A stretch of 64,000 nt of DNA from Paraburkholderia flagellata. Lineage in GTDB: Bacteria; Pseudomonadota; Gammaproteobacteria; Burkholderiales; Burkholderiaceae. Position 1 is the stretch's first letter. Each line of letters starts with the position of its first letter. This document shows, piece after piece, positions 26,270 through 34,657 of this stretch. The stretch spans positions 1,674,001 to 1,738,000 of the forward strand of contig NZ_JAJEJT010000002.1 in NCBI RefSeq assembly GCF_021390645.1, read 5' to 3'. The position numbers were made by a program, and so were the translations under genes. Under the pieces are notes generated by a model. That model was not told the origin of the DNA. It ran no database searches and saw only the letters and a list, made by a program, of their open reading frames with translations.

Positions 26270-27922
26270 TCAGGCGCCGCGCGGCACCTTCGGCGCGCCC
26301 AGTTCGCGCAGCAGGCGCTCACCTTCCTTCGCGGTATAGCGCTTGACGGCCTCGCACCAGCCACGCGCGAACCCAAGTTGATACGGCTCGGCATCCATGC
26401 GCTCGAGATAGCGCAGGGCCACCGCGGCGTCGTTGCCGTCGCCGAGCACGCTCTGCAACCGCGCGAGTGTGCGCGCCACCTCCACGCGCGTGCGGCGCGA
26501 CGTGAGCGTGGCAAAGAATTCGATCGTGTAGCGCAAATACTTCGCATTGATGCGCGCGCGATGGCGGCTCGCCTCGTCGATGGCGGTGAGCTTTTGCGTG
26601 CTCACGAGCCGCTCGTAGTAGCGCCGCACGCGCTTCTTCGCGTGGCGGTGCAGCGAACGCCCAGTGCCGCTCCCGTCGCTCGCGCGCCGCGCGAGTGTGT
26701 CGAGCCACTGCAGCCACGCCAGCGCCGCCCTCGCGTAGCGCTGCGAAGCCAGCCCCTCGCGCAGCCGCGCTCGTGCGGCGAGCCGTTGCGCGTTCGCCTC
26801 CTCGCGGATCGCGTTCCAGCGCCCCGGCTCGAGGTCGGCGGTGGCGAGCGCCGGCAGCGTCGATTCGACAAACACGTCGCGGTCGCGCGCTTCGCCGAGC
26901 AGGCCGCCCAGCCATTTGAGCTCCGGCTCGATGCGCGTCTCCCAGGTCTCGTCGCGCCAGCGCGAGAAGATGCGCATGGCGGTGCGCAGCCGCCGCTGCG
27001 ACACGCGCATCTGATGGATGAACTCGCCGTTCGTGCTATCGCGCACGCCCGCGTCATTGCCGAACCACTGCGCGCTGATGTTGCGCCCGATCGACACGAG
27101 CGCGGCTTCGGCCGTGGCCGCGCCGCCGAGATCCACGGCTTCGGCTTTGACGGCTTCAGCGTCGCCCAACACGCTGCCCGCGGCGGCGCGCTCGAGCGCG
27201 TCGGTCAGGCGCACGAACGCGGGCAGCGCCCCGATCAGTTCGCCGGCGCAGGCAAAAAGCGCGTCGACGACAGGTCGCTCGTCCTCGCCTTCGGGCCATG
27301 GCGCACTCACGCGTAACTCGTGCAGCTCGGGCAAGTCAGGCGGGGGCGCCTCCGCGCCGTGAGTGTCGTTGGCCAGCGCAGCTTGCGGCAGGGCAGACGG
27401 CTCGCGCAGGTCTTCGTCCAACGTGAGCAGCACCTCGATGCCGTCGCGCGGCCACTGCCAGCGGCTGCGCGTAGCCACGAGCGTCGCGGACGCAGAGAGA
27501 TCGTCCGCGCTGCCCAGCGCCTCGCGAAACGGCTCTGGCGCGGCGTCGAAGAGCGCATGCGCGAGGCCATTCGCATCGAGCGCCGCCTCGAAGATCGGCG
27601 CGACCGCGGTAACCCCCGGCGTATGAACGCGCCGGCTCGACACGACGACGCGCTGTGTGTCGCCGCGCGATTCGACAGCGACGCGCCAGCCGAGCCCCCC
27701 AAGGACGCCGTCGCGGTCGAAGGCGACCGTCGTCACGCATTCGCGCGCATCGGGCAGCGGCACGAGCGCCGGCAAGGCAGCGCACAGGCTGACGCCCCGC
27801 TCCGAAGGCTTCGGGCTGGCGTGCGCACTGGAGGCCGCTCCAGCCGCGGCGGCTTTGGAGCTTCTTCTATCCGGCGCTGCCGGGATCACGACATCCAGCA
27901 CGATTTCCAGAACGCGATCCAT
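26270..27922 (-). CDS. CHAD domain protein with degenerate CYTH-like N-terminus
   Basis: This 550-residue protein ends in a CHAD domain (about 295-540) with FIHQMRVSQRRLRTAMRIF, a histidine- and arginine-rich helical bundle that binds polyphosphate. The N-terminal part looks like a CYTH triphosphatase domain in outline, but the usual ExExK catalytic signature is replaced by EIVLD (residues 6-10), so catalysis is doubtful. An Ala-rich insert follows at about 20-40. Polyphosphate binding fits the PPK2 gene 650 bp away on the other strand. Confidence 0.85.
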   Translation of the reverse strand: MDRVLEIVLDVVIPAAPDRRSSKAAAAGAASSAHASPKPSERGVSLCAALPALVPLPDARECVTTVAFDRDGVLGGLGWRVAVESRGDTQRVVVSSRRVHTPGVTAVAPIFEAALDANGLAHALFDAAPEPFREALGSADDLSASATLVATRSRWQWPRDGIEVLLTLDEDLREPSALPQAALANDTHGAEAPPPDLPELHELRVSAPWPEGEDERPVVDALFACAGELIGALPAFVRLTDALERAAAGSVLGDAEAVKAEAVDLGGAATAEAALVSIGRNISAQWFGNDAGVRDSTNGEFIHQMRVSQRRLRTAMRIFSRWRDETWETRIEPELKWLGGLLGEARDRDVFVESTLPALATADLEPGRWNAIREEANAQRLAARARLREGLASQRYARAALAWLQWLDTLARRASDGSGTGRSLHRHAKKRVRRYYERLVSTQKLTAIDEASRHRARINAKYLRYTIEFFATLTSRRTRVEVARTLARLQSVLGDGNDAAVALRYLERMDAEPYQLGFARGWCEAVKRYTAKEGERLLRELGAPKVPRGA

Positions 27923-28158
27923 GAACGCTCCAGGGTTCTGTGGGTGGGCGCGAAGGCGTAGAACAGTGCAAGCGGATGGAGAACCAGGAACTGCGGCGAC
28001 GCGATTGATGGTACACGCGAGTGCGCGTCGACGCCCCAGGTAACCTCCCTGACCCTTCCAGCGTGTATCTGATGACGGTCAACACTGCCACGACGAGACG
28101 GTGGAAAAATAATTACGTTTCACTTTCTCCCATTTTGCCCATCTATAAGGAGTGTTGA

Positions 28159-28377
28159 GTGTTCCCAGAGTACAGAGATTTGATTTCACGCCTCAAGGTT
28201 CAGGACGACCATTTCGCCCGGATTTTTCATCGTCACAACGAACTCGACCAGCAGATCAAGAACATGGAGGCGGGCGTCGTGGCTTCGCACGGCATGGAAG
28301 TCGAGCAAATGAAAAAGGAAAAGCTTCAACTCAAGGACTCGCTCTACCTGATCCTGAGAAAAGCGGCAAACGCCTGA
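28159..28377 (+). CDS. DUF465 (YdcH-like) small protein
   Basis: The 72-residue protein has the family pattern: YRDLISRLKVQDDHFARIF, HNELDQQI, then MKKEKLQLKD. DUF465 proteins are short coiled-coil-like helices of unknown function. The start is GTG at 28159 with AGGAG six bases upstream, which is why it is easily missed. It stands 193 nt before ppk2 on the same strand. Confidence 0.85.
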   Translation: MFPEYRDLISRLKVQDDHFARIFHRHNELDQQIKNMEAGVVASHGMEVEQMKKEKLQLKDSLYLILRKAANA

Positions 28378-28569
28378 AGCAAGCGGCGTCCAGCGCTGGC
28401 CATCGACCGCCGGCTTTGCGCGGGCGCCGCCAATCAGGTCGCGACAGCTTTCCTGCGATCCACTGTCGCTCGCGCGTTGTTCGTCCCGCTTCGATGCTCC
28501 CGCTTTTTTACTCCCGCTTTGAATGCGAGTCACTCCGCCCGCACTCCCATCTCCGCATCCGCCGACACC

Positions 28570-29661
28570 ATGCCCAAATCCATTCCCTACTCCGCTTCCG
28601 ACTCCACCAGCCCCGCCGCACAACTGCCGCTCGTCACGCCCCATAGCGCCGAGTTGCGCAGCGTCGACAGTGCAGTCGAGTCCGCGAGCGCGGTGATCGC
28701 GGGCGCTGTCCATGATCTCGTCACGCGCACGCGCGCCGGGCAAAATCCGCCCGCCATGTTGCTCGAGTCGATCGGGGCATTGATGCAAGGTATGTCACCC
28801 GACGAAGCCGCCCAGTTGCGCAGCCTGATCCTCGAAGGCAACCCTGCCGACTGGCGCAACTCGCGCACGCGCCACCCCGACGAGGAACTTGCCGCCGGCT
28901 GGCGCGAAGGCGGTTATCCGTATCGCAATTTGATGTCGCGTCGCGCCTACGAGCGGCAGAAGTATCGGCTGCAGGTCGAACTGCTCAAGCTCCAGGCGTG
29001 GGTGCGCGAAACCGGCCAGCGCGTGGTGATCCTTTTCGAGGGCCGCGACGCGGCCGGCAAGGGCGGTACGATCAAGCGCTTCATGGAGCATCTGAACCCG
29101 CGCGGCGCGCGCGTGGTGGCGCTCGAAAAGCCTACCGAAGTCGAGCGCGGCCAGTGGTATTTCCAGCGCTATGTGCAGCATCTGCCTTCGGCGGGGGAGA
29201 TCGTGTTGTTCGATCGGTCCTGGTACAACCGCGCCGGCGTCGAGCATGTCATGGGTTTCTGCACGCCTGACGAATATGCTGATTTCATGCAGCAGGTACC
29301 GGAGTTCGAGCGGCAGTTGATTCGCAGCGGAATCCACCTGATCAAGTTCTGGTTCTCGGTGAGCCGCGCGGAGCAGCGTCGGCGCTTCAAGGAACGCAAG
29401 GTGCATCCACTCAAACAATGGAAGCTGAGCCCTGTCGATCTCGCTTCGCTCGACAAGTGGGAGGCGTACACGCAGGCGAAGGAGGCGATGTTCTCGCAAA
29501 CGGACACGGCCGATGCGCCGTGGACGGTCGTTCGCTCCGATTGCAAGAAACGCGCGCGGCTGAATGCCATGCGGTTCGTGCTGCATAGGCTGCCGTATGC
29601 GAGTCGGGATGGTGAGACGATCGGAGTGGTCGATCCGTTGCTGGTGAGTCGGGCGCTGTAG
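28570..29661 (+). CDS. ppk2: polyphosphate kinase 2
   Basis: PPK2 uses polyphosphate to phosphorylate nucleotides, class I enzymes acting on GDP or ADP. The 363-residue protein has a Walker A motif EGRDAAGKGGTIKR, FDRSWYNRAGVEHVMGF as Walker B and lid region, and ERQLIRSGIHLIKFWFSVS. About 130 residues precede the kinase core, longer than many single-domain PPK2 proteins. The ATG at 28570 is the best candidate but lacks an obvious ribosome site; an upstream in-frame TTG at 28477 exists. Its neighbours, a DUF465 gene and a CHAD polyphosphate-binding protein, support a polyphosphate context. Confidence 0.92.
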   Translation: MPKSIPYSASDSTSPAAQLPLVTPHSAELRSVDSAVESASAVIAGAVHDLVTRTRAGQNPPAMLLESIGALMQGMSPDEAAQLRSLILEGNPADWRNSRTRHPDEELAAGWREGGYPYRNLMSRRAYERQKYRLQVELLKLQAWVRETGQRVVILFEGRDAAGKGGTIKRFMEHLNPRGARVVALEKPTEVERGQWYFQRYVQHLPSAGEIVLFDRSWYNRAGVEHVMGFCTPDEYADFMQQVPEFERQLIRSGIHLIKFWFSVSRAEQRRRFKERKVHPLKQWKLSPVDLASLDKWEAYTQAKEAMFSQTDTADAPWTVVRSDCKKRARLNAMRFVLHRLPYASRDGETIGVVDPLLVSRAL

Positions 29662-29698
29662 CGGCGTGGTGGCCCTTTCCACGCTCGGCCTTGCAGCT

Positions 29699-31261
29699 TC
29701 ATGGGTCTGCGCGCTTCCCCCAGATCAATGCCTCCGGGTGGCGTTCGAGATAATCGGACAGGGCGTTCAGGCTGGCCAGCGTACGCCGCAACTCGGCCAA
29801 CGCCCGATGAACATCGCTTTGCAGCGGTGAAGCCTGGTCGAATATCTCGTTCGCGGAACGGAACGCCTGTTGCGCGGATTCGAGCGTCGAACGCGCGGCC
29901 GGCGCGAGTTCCGTATCGAGCCGCGCAAACAGGGCACTCGACTGCTGCAACGAGGCGTCCAGATTGCGCCCGATCTCCTGAAGCGGCATGCGGTCGAGCC
30001 GGCGCACGACGTTCGACAGCTGGTCCTGTAGCTCTTCAAGTGAGTTGGGCACCGTCGGCAACTCGACTGGCGAGTGATCCGTGTCGACGCGGGCCGCGGG
30101 TGCGTGCGGAAAGATGTCGAGTGCGACGTACTTCTGCCCCGTCAAAAGACTTCCCGTGCGTTGCTGTGCGCGCAGTCCCTGGGCAACGAGCTGCCGCAGC
30201 AGATCTTTGCCCGCCGTGCCTGCGCCGTCGCCGAGCGCATCGCGGTAGTTACGGCCGAGCCGGGAGGGATAAAGGCTCAATGTGACCAGCATGTCGAATC
30301 GACCACTATCGGGTTTGAGGTCAATATCGATCGCCGTGACCGTGCCCAACCCGACACCGCGGAACTCGACAGGCGCCCCCACCGACAATCCTCGTACCGA
30401 TTGCGTGAAACGCATGCGCACCACCGCAGGCGGACCTTCGTTCGCGCGCATGGCGTCTGTGCGGCTTTGCGCGAGTTGAAAATCCTCGACGCTCGTGGCG
30501 GATACGGCACGCACACTCCCACGCGGCGTGTCGAATGCAACGCCGCCCGCGAGCAGCGCCGCGGCCGGAGGGGTATCCAGCCGCATGCCGCTGGAATCGA
30601 CCTTGAGTTCGAGACCGCTCGCCTGCCACCATCGCGTATCGGAAGTCACCAGATGATCGAAAGGTCTCCTGACGAAAACACCGATGCGGACGTTGCCGCC
30701 ACTGCGCACCAGCGAATAGCCGAGCACCTGCCCGACCTGCACACCGCGAAAATAAACGGGTGAGCCAGCGTTCAGCGAGCCAAGCGTTGAGGCGCGAATC
30801 ACGAAACGCGTGCCATCGTCATCGCTGGTGATTGCCGGCGGCGTGTCGAAGCCGGTGAACGTGTCGCACGCCCCAAGCGAATGAGCATCGATATCGACGT
30901 CGATCCAGGTTCCCGAAATGGCGGTCATGAGCCCCGAGATATTCGTCACGTCGATTCGCGGACGCACGACCCAGAATTTCGTGCCGCAGGTCGCGACGCG
31001 TTGCCCGGCGGCGTCGAGCCTCAGTTCGGCATCGACACGTCGACCGTCTGCGGACAAACGCAGATGTTCGAGCCGGCCGATTGCCACGCCTCGATATCGC
31101 ACCGGCGTTTTCCCGGCGGCAAGCCCAGCGCCGGACGCGAAGCTCACGGTGACGCGAGTACTGCGCTGTGCCAGCGTTTGGGCAAGCATCAGGCCGCCAG
31201 CCAGGTTCGCAAAAAGCCAGGCGACCCAGACCGCGGACCGCCACCGCCGCCGGGCATTCAC
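29699..31261 (-). CDS. PqiB-like protein with three MCE/MlaD domains
   Basis: The 520-residue protein has one N-terminal membrane helix and three MCE domains (about 35-90, 150-215, 280-345), each with a RYRGVAIG-, YFRGVQVG- or EFRGVGLG-type core. A long helical C-terminus follows. This is the PqiB layout, in which MCE rings stack into a tube that carries lipids across the periplasm. The gene starts with GTG at 31261 behind GGGGAC. Unlike typical pqiABC operons there is no PqiA membrane protein next to it; the preceding gene encodes a DUF3313 lipoprotein 24 nt upstream. Confidence 0.88.
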   Translation of the reverse strand: MNARRRWRSAVWVAWLFANLAGGLMLAQTLAQRSTRVTVSFASGAGLAAGKTPVRYRGVAIGRLEHLRLSADGRRVDAELRLDAAGQRVATCGTKFWVVRPRIDVTNISGLMTAISGTWIDVDIDAHSLGACDTFTGFDTPPAITSDDDGTRFVIRASTLGSLNAGSPVYFRGVQVGQVLGYSLVRSGGNVRIGVFVRRPFDHLVTSDTRWWQASGLELKVDSSGMRLDTPPAAALLAGGVAFDTPRGSVRAVSATSVEDFQLAQSRTDAMRANEGPPAVVRMRFTQSVRGLSVGAPVEFRGVGLGTVTAIDIDLKPDSGRFDMLVTLSLYPSRLGRNYRDALGDGAGTAGKDLLRQLVAQGLRAQQRTGSLLTGQKYVALDIFPHAPAARVDTDHSPVELPTVPNSLEELQDQLSNVVRRLDRMPLQEIGRNLDASLQQSSALFARLDTELAPAARSTLESAQQAFRSANEIFDQASPLQSDVHRALAELRRTLASLNALSDYLERHPEALIWGKRADP

Positions 31262-31285
31262 AACGTCCCCACGACGGCCTGGCCG

Positions 31286-31948
31286 TCAGCGCAACTGCTC
31301 GACGAGTGCATCGGCGCCCTTGTCGATGCCGGTCCTGGCCGCACTCAGCGAGCCGAAAGCGGCGGCCAGATTCATCGCATTCGGGTATTGCTTCGTCACG
31401 TAGGCGCGAAGCAGACGCCCTGACGCACTGTCGTACACCTCCACGGCATACGACACCGATCCGCTGAACGCCCCCTTGCCGCCCCTGATCGCCTGAACGC
31501 CGTTGTAGAGATTGCCCGCAATGTCGAAGTGCATCGCCTGGCCGATTACGGCAGTCGTTTTCTCTGCGCCAGTCAACGTGAGCTTCACGCGCAGCGTAGC
31601 GGGCGACGCCTGCGTCGCAAGATCGAAGCGCTTCGACAGCGTCTCGGCAAACGTCTTGTGCATGTAGGCGGCGAGCACGTCCTTGTCCGCATCCGACAAG
31701 TCGCCAAACTGATTGTCGCCGCCTTGATACACCGCGACCGGATCGACGATGATCTGCGAATAGCGCGACCAGAGCACCGGCGCCGCGTACCGGAATGGCG
31801 TTTGAGCGGCGTCGTTGTCCCGGTTCTCCTTGAGTTGGGAAGACGAGGCGAGGCTGCCATAGGCAACGGGCTGTACGCCCGCACACGCGGATAACGTTAG
31901 GAGTGCTACGCAGGCCGATGACGTGTGAAGAAAACGGGAATTGAGCAC
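31286..31948 (-). CDS. DUF3313 family lipoprotein
   Basis: The 220-residue protein begins with a lipoprotein signal peptide; the lipobox LSACAG places the acylated cysteine at residue 21. The body (FRYAAPVLWSRYSQIIVDPVAVYQG and AAYMHKTFAETLSKRF) matches DUF3313 outer-membrane-type lipoproteins of unknown function. It is the first gene of a two-gene operon with the PqiB-like protein, taking the place where a PqiC lipoprotein might be expected. It is divergent from a TetR regulator. Confidence 0.82.
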   Translation of the reverse strand: MLNSRFLHTSSACVALLTLSACAGVQPVAYGSLASSSQLKENRDNDAAQTPFRYAAPVLWSRYSQIIVDPVAVYQGGDNQFGDLSDADKDVLAAYMHKTFAETLSKRFDLATQASPATLRVKLTLTGAEKTTAVIGQAMHFDIAGNLYNGVQAIRGGKGAFSGSVSYAVEVYDSASGRLLRAYVTKQYPNAMNLAAAFGSLSAARTGIDKGADALVEQLR

Positions 31949-32038
31949 GAAGGCATCCTTTCAAAAGTTACCGAATACCGCCTGGCATCCGGCCGAGTTC
32001 AAGACGTGACGAAGCGTAGCATCGGCCTCAAAGGATGT

Positions 32039-32056
32039 AAACCGTCTATCCGGTTT
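32039..32056. promoter_or_regulatory. predicted TetR operator
   Basis: AAACCG and CGGTTT form a 6-bp inverted repeat with a 6-nt spacer in the divergent region between the DUF3313 gene and the TetR gene. It touches the putative -35 box of the TetR promoter, so binding would be autoregulatory. Confidence 0.5.
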
Positions 32057-32083
32057 GTTTGCAGAGTGATGCAGGGGTACAAT
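32055..32083 (+). promoter_or_regulatory. promoter of the TetR gene, possibly giving a leaderless mRNA
   Basis: TTGTTT (32055-32060) and TACAAT (32078-32083) are 17 bp apart. The start codon begins only 7 nt after the -10 box, so the mRNA may start at or next to the ATG. Confidence 0.5.
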
Positions 32084-32090
32084 CCCGCCC

Positions 32091-32642
32091 ATGGATAACC
32101 AGACACGTTCCGAAATTTCCCGCAGAAAGGCGATTGACGCGGCGCTTGCGATCCTGACCCGCGACGGGGTCGGCGGCCTGACATTCGATGCGCTTGCGCG
32201 CGAAAGCGGCATCAGCAAAGGTGGGCTGCTACACCAGTTTCGCAACAAACTGGGCGTGCTGCGCGCGCTGCTCGATCGTCAGCGGGAGCAATTTGAGCAG
32301 ATCGCACAGGATCACCTGGCCGCCGGCGGCCACACCCGGGCAGAACCGGTTCTTTCGGCGCAGATCGCGATTTACAGGGAATCCATCAACCAGCCGGACT
32401 CCGTCGCGCGCGCGGTGCTCGCGGCTTTGGTCGAGAGCCCGGCGCTGCTCGACGACTTGAAGGCCCAGGACGCGGCCAAGATGGAAAAGCTGCAGGCCGA
32501 GGCACGCGATCTCGAACTCTCGCTGCTACGCTACTTCGCCGCGAGCGGCATTGCGTTCAGCGCGCTGCTCGGGCTTTCCGCCGTGCCCGACGCGCTGCGA
32601 GAACGGCTGTTCGACCGGCTGCTCGACGAGAAGAAGTGGTGA
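32091..32642 (+). CDS. TetR/AcrR family transcriptional regulator
   Basis: The 183-residue protein has a TetR helix-turn-helix (AIDAALAILTRDGVGGLTFD, then RESGISKGGLLHQF) and a helical ligand domain of the YbiH-like C-terminal type. It is divergent from the DUF3313-PqiB-like operon, with an inverted repeat between them, and probably represses that operon and itself. There is no usual ribosome-binding site; AGGGG lies 13 bases upstream, too far. Confidence 0.88.
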   Translation: MDNQTRSEISRRKAIDAALAILTRDGVGGLTFDALARESGISKGGLLHQFRNKLGVLRALLDRQREQFEQIAQDHLAAGGHTRAEPVLSAQIAIYRESINQPDSVARAVLAALVESPALLDDLKAQDAAKMEKLQAEARDLELSLLRYFAASGIAFSALLGLSAVPDALRERLFDRLLDEKKW

Positions 32643-32648
32643 TGCGGC

Positions 32649-32674
32649 TGCCTCGCGAAAGGAATCGCGAGGCA
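32649..32674. terminator. hairpin between TetR and tautomerase genes
   Basis: TGCCTCGCGA and TCGCGAGGCA form a perfect 10-bp stem with a 6-nt loop between convergent genes. No T-run is present, so termination is only inferred from position. Confidence 0.45.
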
Positions 32675-32704
32675 CGTTGACGGCGGCAACATTAGATCGC
32701 TCGC

Positions 32705-33088
32705 TCAGGTCGCATACTGCGCCACCCCATTCCCAAAAGACCAGTTTTCCCGCGCGACATCCACGAGATTGACGAACACATCCTCGCGCCTCACGCCAGG
32801 GTCGCGCGCGAGGTTTTCGGCAATCTGCGCGAACAATGCCTTCTTCTGATCCTGCCCGCGCGTATTGTTCGCAGCGATCTGAATCATGACCAGATCGTCG
32901 CTGCGCTCGATCCCCAGGTAATTCCGGCCGAACACGAAATTATCGGCATCGTGCTCAGTGATGATCATGAAGATGTCATCTTCAGGCACCTTGAAAACCT
33001 CCATTAGCGCTTGATGAATGCCCTGCGTGAGCGCCTTGCGATACGTGGCGGGCTTGCCTGCGCGAACAGCGATACGAGTGAATGGCAT
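32705..33088 (-). CDS. tautomerase family protein
   Basis: The 127-residue protein starts MPFTRIAVRAG; removal of Met exposes the catalytic N-terminal proline of the tautomerase superfamily. FGRNYLGIERSDDLVMIQI resembles the malonate-semialdehyde-decarboxylase-like group with longer chains than 4-oxalocrotonate tautomerase. The substrate is unknown. It is divergent from a LysR gene across 100 nt holding an inverted repeat, so it is the probable regulatory target. Confidence 0.85.
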   Translation of the reverse strand: MPFTRIAVRAGKPATYRKALTQGIHQALMEVFKVPEDDIFMIITEHDADNFVFGRNYLGIERSDDLVMIQIAANNTRGQDQKKALFAQIAENLARDPGVRREDVFVNLVDVARENWSFGNGVAQYAT

Positions 33089-33136
33089 GTCGATCTCCTT
33101 CTTCGATGGGTTTGACGTGACATCAGCTTAGGCGCG

Positions 33137-33166
33137 ATCTATCATAATAAACAGGCATAGATAGAT
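33137..33166. promoter_or_regulatory. inverted repeat between tautomerase and LysR genes
   Basis: ATCTATC (33137-33143) and GATAGAT (33160-33166) form perfect arms with a 16-nt spacer in an AT-rich stretch. The position fits a LysR-type binding region, though spacing is wider than the simple T-N11-A core. Confidence 0.4.
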
Positions 33167-33188
33167 ATTTCATCAATTTTCATTTGAA

Positions 33189-34040
33189 ATGAAACCACTC
33201 GACCTCGACGCCGTGCGCGCCTTCGTGCTCGTCGCCGAGCTGAGCAGCTTCACGCGCGCCGCCGACGCCCTCGACACCACGCAATCGGCCGTGAGCCTGA
33301 AGCTCAAGCGCCTCGAAACGCATCTGGGCAAGCAGTTGCTCGAACGCACGCCGCGCATCGTGCGGCTTTCGGCGGACGGCCTCACGTTCCTCGCCGCGGC
33401 GCGCGACCTGCTCGGCGCGCATGAGCGCGCGCTCGGGGCGCTTTCCGGCGGCGAGCGGCGGCTCGCGCTCGGCCTGAGCGAGCATGTCGCGGACGCGAAC
33501 CTGCCCCGCCAGCTCGCCCAGCTTCGTGTACATGATCCGCAACTCGTGATCGAGCTGCATCTGGGGCTTTCTGCGCAGCTGCTCGCGCAGTTCGACGAGC
33601 GGCGGCTCGATGCCGCCATCGTCCGTCAGGAGGAAGAGGAGGCGCCGCGCGGCGATGCGCGCCGGCTCTTCGCGGAGCCGCTCGTCTGGTTAGCGGCGCC
33701 GCAATGGCAGTGGCAGCCCGGCACGGCGCTGCCGCTCGCGCTGCTCGCCGCGCCCTGCGCGGTGCGGGCGGCGGCGATTCGCGCGCTCGACGCCGCAGGC
33801 GTGGCGTGGACCGAAGTGTTCGTGGGCGGCGGCGTCGCGGCGGTGGGTGCCGCGCTGGCCGCGGGTCTTGCGGTGTCGCCGCTGGCGCGCCGGGTCGCGC
33901 CGCGCGAACTCATCGACGTTGGCGCGCGGCTCGGCTTGCCCGCGCTGCCGGCTTCGCAAGTGATGCTTTACTCGCGCGTGCGCGAGCCTCGAACCGCTGC
34001 GACGCTGCAATTGCTCGCTTCGGGGCTCGGCACGGGCTAA
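33189..34040 (+). CDS. LysR family transcriptional regulator
   Basis: The 283-residue protein begins LDLDAVRAFVLVAELSSFTR and has the LysR helix-turn-helix (TTQSAVSLKLKRLETHLGKQLLER region). The effector domain is rather short. It is divergent from the tautomerase gene and likely controls it. No clear ribosome site precedes the ATG; the upstream 30 bp are AT-rich, unlike the coding DNA. Confidence 0.87.
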   Translation: MKPLDLDAVRAFVLVAELSSFTRAADALDTTQSAVSLKLKRLETHLGKQLLERTPRIVRLSADGLTFLAAARDLLGAHERALGALSGGERRLALGLSEHVADANLPRQLAQLRVHDPQLVIELHLGLSAQLLAQFDERRLDAAIVRQEEEEAPRGDARRLFAEPLVWLAAPQWQWQPGTALPLALLAAPCAVRAAAIRALDAAGVAWTEVFVGGGVAAVGAALAAGLAVSPLARRVAPRELIDVGARLGLPALPASQVMLYSRVREPRTAATLQLLASGLGTG

Positions 34041-34047
34041 CCGGCGC

Positions 34048-34540
34048 TCAGCTCAGGATGGGCGGCAGTGCGTGCGGCGCGGGAATCGCGCGCTGGATAT
34101 GCGGCGGCGGCGCATCGACCACGAGCTTGTGGCGCGGCGCGGGACGCATCGCGGCGGGCTTCGGCGCGGGCCGCTTTTGCGTGACGGTTTTGGGCGCGGC
34201 TGCCGCGCCAGAAGCCGGATGATGCGTATGTGCCGCCGCGTGGACCTCGCCGGGCGTATGCCGCTGCGCCACGGCGTGCCCCTTGGCGTGCGACGGCTTG
34301 CCGGCTTTCGCAACATTGCGCGGGGCACTCGCATGCGCGGAACCCGCCGCGCGTGCAGGGCGTCCGGTCGTGTGCGACGCCGCAGTACCATGCGCTCCGC
34401 GCGCGTTGGATGCGTGCGCCCTATGCGATTGCTGCGCAGCTGTCGCTCCCTGCATGCGTGCCTGCCGTCTTCGCCTGCCCCAATGCCCACACCGGCGCGG
34501 CAAAAACCATTGCCGCGACCATCAATACGCCTGCCCGCAC
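34048..34540 (-). pseudogene. exported Ala/His/Pro-rich protein, apparently frameshifted
   Basis: Two frames together look like one gene. A GTG at 34540, with GGGGAG seven bases upstream and a TATAAT on the minus strand at 34580-34585, opens a typical signal peptide (MRAGVLMVAAMVFAAPVWA). That frame stops at 34421. The adjoining frame, open from 34503 to 34048, encodes an Ala/His/Pro-rich tail ending PAPHALPPILS. A single-base shift near 34430-34470 would join them into about 160 residues. Either the gene is broken, the sequence has an error, or the tail frame is translated on its own from 34503 or the ATG at 34455. The function is not recognised. Confidence 0.5.
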
Positions 34541-34597
34541 CCCGTCTCTCCCCAAATGCCGTCTCAATGTCCGGGGAGGATTATACCGAGTCAAAAC

Positions 34598-34625
34598 TTG
34601 CAATAATCCACATATGGACTAATAT
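34598..34625 (+). promoter_or_regulatory. putative promoter of the Xre-RES pair
   Basis: TTGCAA (34598-34603) and TAATAT (34620-34625) are 16 bp apart, about 33 bp before the antitoxin start. A small inverted repeat, TAATA-TC-TATTA (34620-34631), covers the -10 box and could be the antitoxin operator. The region is AT-rich against a GC-rich background. Confidence 0.45.
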
Positions 34626-34657
34626 CTATTAAAAGTTCAATTCGGGACTCGACCACC

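Noticed and set aside
34053..34490. Third-frame 145-codon minus-strand ORF overlapping the frameshifted gene
   Set aside because: It is Arg-dominated, as expected for a wrong frame in GC-rich DNA; the Ala/His/Pro-rich frame is the better coding candidate.
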